From: Microcoleaceae cyanobacterium UBA9251
Lineage (GTDB): Bacteria; Cyanobacteriota; Cyanobacteriia; Cyanobacteriales; Microcoleaceae
Reading direction: 5' to 3'
Length of the DNA: 6,459 bases
Assembly (NCBI GenBank): GCA_003542015.1
Contig: DPLL01000415.1
Span: 1,357-7,815 of the forward strand
Position numbers and translations under genes: made by a program. Under the pieces are notes generated by a model, which had not been told where the DNA came from, searched no databases, and saw only the letters and a program-made list of their open reading frames with translations. Positions 5,511 through 6,459 of this stretch are shown piece by piece. Position 1 is the stretch's first letter; each line of letters begins with the position of its first letter.

Positions 5511-5538
5511 TTGACAAAAGTGACAAAAATGATAATAT
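5511..5538 (+). promoter_or_regulatory. Promoter upstream of the decayed secreted-protein gene
   Basis: TTGACA (5511-5516), a 16-base gap and TAATAT (5533-5538) make a strong sigma-70-type promoter. The word TGACAAAA occurs twice, at 5512-5519 and 5521-5528, overlapping the -35, and the opposite-strand form TTGTCA is at 5462-5467, so a regulator site is possible. Transcription would start near 5545, leaving a leader of about 90 bases. Confidence 0.6.
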
Positions 5539-5634
5539 TAATCGTAATCTTACGTCTTATTTTGCCTCAAAATTAACATTCCCAAGATCAGGCAATAGGA
5601 CAATCACAAAAGCACCTACCCAAGGATAAAAATC

Positions 5635-6295
5635 GTGACATTATTGAAAATTGTTTTAGTAGTTTTAGTCATGGCGGCAAATTTAGTTTTTGCTCCCGCC
5701 TCTCTGGCTGGTTCAGACAAGCCTAAATACACTAGCAATCCCGACTACCTAGAGGTCACTCAAACTCTTAACACTCTATTATAAGCGAAAAAATCCACCG
5801 AATAAAATCAGAATTACACGCCGGAAGAACTTCATAAAAAAAACGCTCAATTGGAGTTTCAAAAATACACTTTAGAAACTGGCAAAAGTTGGGGTCAATG
5901 TCGCAACGATACAGGAAAAACCCTTGCAGTTTACGGGCCAAAACCCAAAAAAAGCAGCTTCGGATTACGAGAATGCTCTTTATTTTCTGGGGGCTGGCAA
6001 AATAACAGAACACAAATGGGATTGTGATGGAGTTTATCTACCCAGCGATGTCAAAGCCACCGATTTAAGTGTGGGCGATCGAGTTGCACAAGCATTGACC
6101 GGCCGCGTAGCTGTTAAAATAGTTGACGGAACTCAATTTGTAGCGACAGCTAATCCCCAGACGGCGGCTATTGAATTTAACGTTCCTACTGCTAAATTTT
6201 TCCAGCCTGGGGATGCGAATTGGTTTGTTCCTGACGTGACTCAGGCTTACATAGATACGCAAGTTCCCAATGCACCGACGGAGGAGAATGATTAG
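5635..6295 (+). pseudogene. Decayed gene for a secreted cyanobacterial protein: two stops and a frameshift
   Basis: A GTG start (5635) with AAGGA (5622-5626) at 8-base spacing opens a signal peptide (VTLLKIVLVVLVMAANLVFA, likely cut after PASLA). The frame reads 49 residues to TAA at 5782-5784, six more codons (AKKSTE) to TAA at 5803-5805, then stays open in the same frame (NQNYTPEELHKKNAQ, KSWGQCRNDTGKTLAVYG). At an A7 run (5947-5953) the protein-like reading moves forward one base. It continues through AASDYENALYFLGAGK, EWDCDG-like HKWDCDGVYLPSDV, and GDANWFVPDVTQAYIDT to TAG at 6293-6295. The second part is open alone from 5924 (123 residues, TTG start). The whole would be about 219 residues, with cysteines in QCRND and WDCDG. 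I think it matches a conserved cyanobacterial exported protein of unknown function, from memory only. One extra A would explain the frameshift. Confidence 0.8.
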
Positions 6296-6305
6296 TTTTG
6301 GTGAA

Positions 6306-6342
6306 GTTGTAATGCGATCGGCTGTGTAAACACAGGTACAAC
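6306..6342. repeat. Two-part inverted repeat after the decayed gene
   Basis: GTTGTA (6306-6311) pairs with TACAAC (6337-6342), and CTGTGT (6322-6327) pairs with ACACAG (6330-6335) inside it. It is followed by CCAAAAAAA and not by a T tract, so it is not a standard plus-strand terminator. Function unknown. Confidence 0.35.
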
Positions 6343-6364
6343 CCAAAAAAATGTCAGGTAGCGC

Positions 6365-6407
6365 TATCAGGGCTGATAATTGGGAAAGCGAAATATATCG
6401 GTTTCCC
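6365..6407 (+). terminator. Pair of weak hairpins, possible terminator of the decayed locus
   Basis: TATCAG/CTGATA (6365-6370 and 6373-6378, 2-base gap) is followed by GGGAAA/TTTCCC (6382-6387 and 6402-6407) with CG/CG inside, then TTTATATA. The second hairpin with a short T-rich trail is the better terminator candidate, but the stem is only 6-8 bp. The remaining bases to the window end hold nothing I can assign. Confidence 0.3.
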
Positions 6408-6459
6408 TTTATATAGCAGTCCTTGCACGAGTAGTAAAGTTTTTTACCCCACCCCAACC

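Noticed and set aside
5284..5629. Plus-strand frames 5284-5484 and 5447-5629
   Set aside because: The first is out of frame within CadD; the second covers the promoter at 5511-5538 and has no family pattern.
5782..5805. Stop-codon recoding as the reason for in-frame stops
   Set aside because: Both stops here are TAA while the HNH one is TAG, intact neighbours end normally at TAA and TAG, and a frameshift is also present; decay explains this better.
6065..6457. Minus-strand 130-codon frame at the window end
   Set aside because: It is antisense to the conserved part of the decayed secreted-protein gene and looks random; another minus-strand frame at 5768-6013 was rejected for the same reason.

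Overview
The window looks like cyanobacterial chromosome, probably a filamentous Microcoleus/Oscillatoria-type organism. The HIP1 octamer GCGATCGC occurs at 1347-1354, 4574-4581 and 5321-5328, GATCG-rich words are common, heptamer TTACCAA repeats and palindromic dispersed repeats fill the intergenic spaces, and the protein families are ones I associate with cyanobacteria. This taxonomic call is inference.

Layout. A complete prohibitin/SPFH membrane protein (44-904) ends at a strong hairpin terminator (911-941). A repeat-rich spacer follows (942-1257). A LysR-type regulator lies on the minus strand (1258-2142). A 700-base spacer (2143-2843) holds one possible 37-residue ORF and a block of four hairpins (2682-2794) bounded by the direct repeat CCGCAAAGAC. 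Next come two tandem CadD-family (cadmium-resistance-type, LysE superfamily) transporter genes. The first is split: its N-terminal half is at 2844-3124 and its C-terminal half at about 4331-4765. The second, 4784-5440, is intact. The last kilobase holds a decayed gene for a secreted protein (5635-6295), with two in-frame stops and a frameshift behind an apparently good promoter and ribosome site.

The main observation is the roughly 1.2-kb AT-rich block that splits the first transporter gene. It carries an HNH-nuclease gene with its own promoter, whose frame continues past an amber stop into a C-terminal domain, then a hairpin repeat, then a small gene for an exported protein. An 8-base direct repeat, ACTGACGA, lies at 3117-3124 and 4331-4338. 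Joining the sequence at these copies restores one open 235-residue CadD reading frame. This looks like a target-site duplication around an insertion, although I see no terminal inverted repeats and no transposase.

Functionally, the split gene and the intact paralog are only 18 bases apart and were probably co-transcribed, possibly under the divergent LysR regulator. The insertion now separates the intact copy from the ancestral upstream promoter. At least two loci here are broken and a third carries an amber stop, so the window reads as an accessory region in decay, not as a proven new system.
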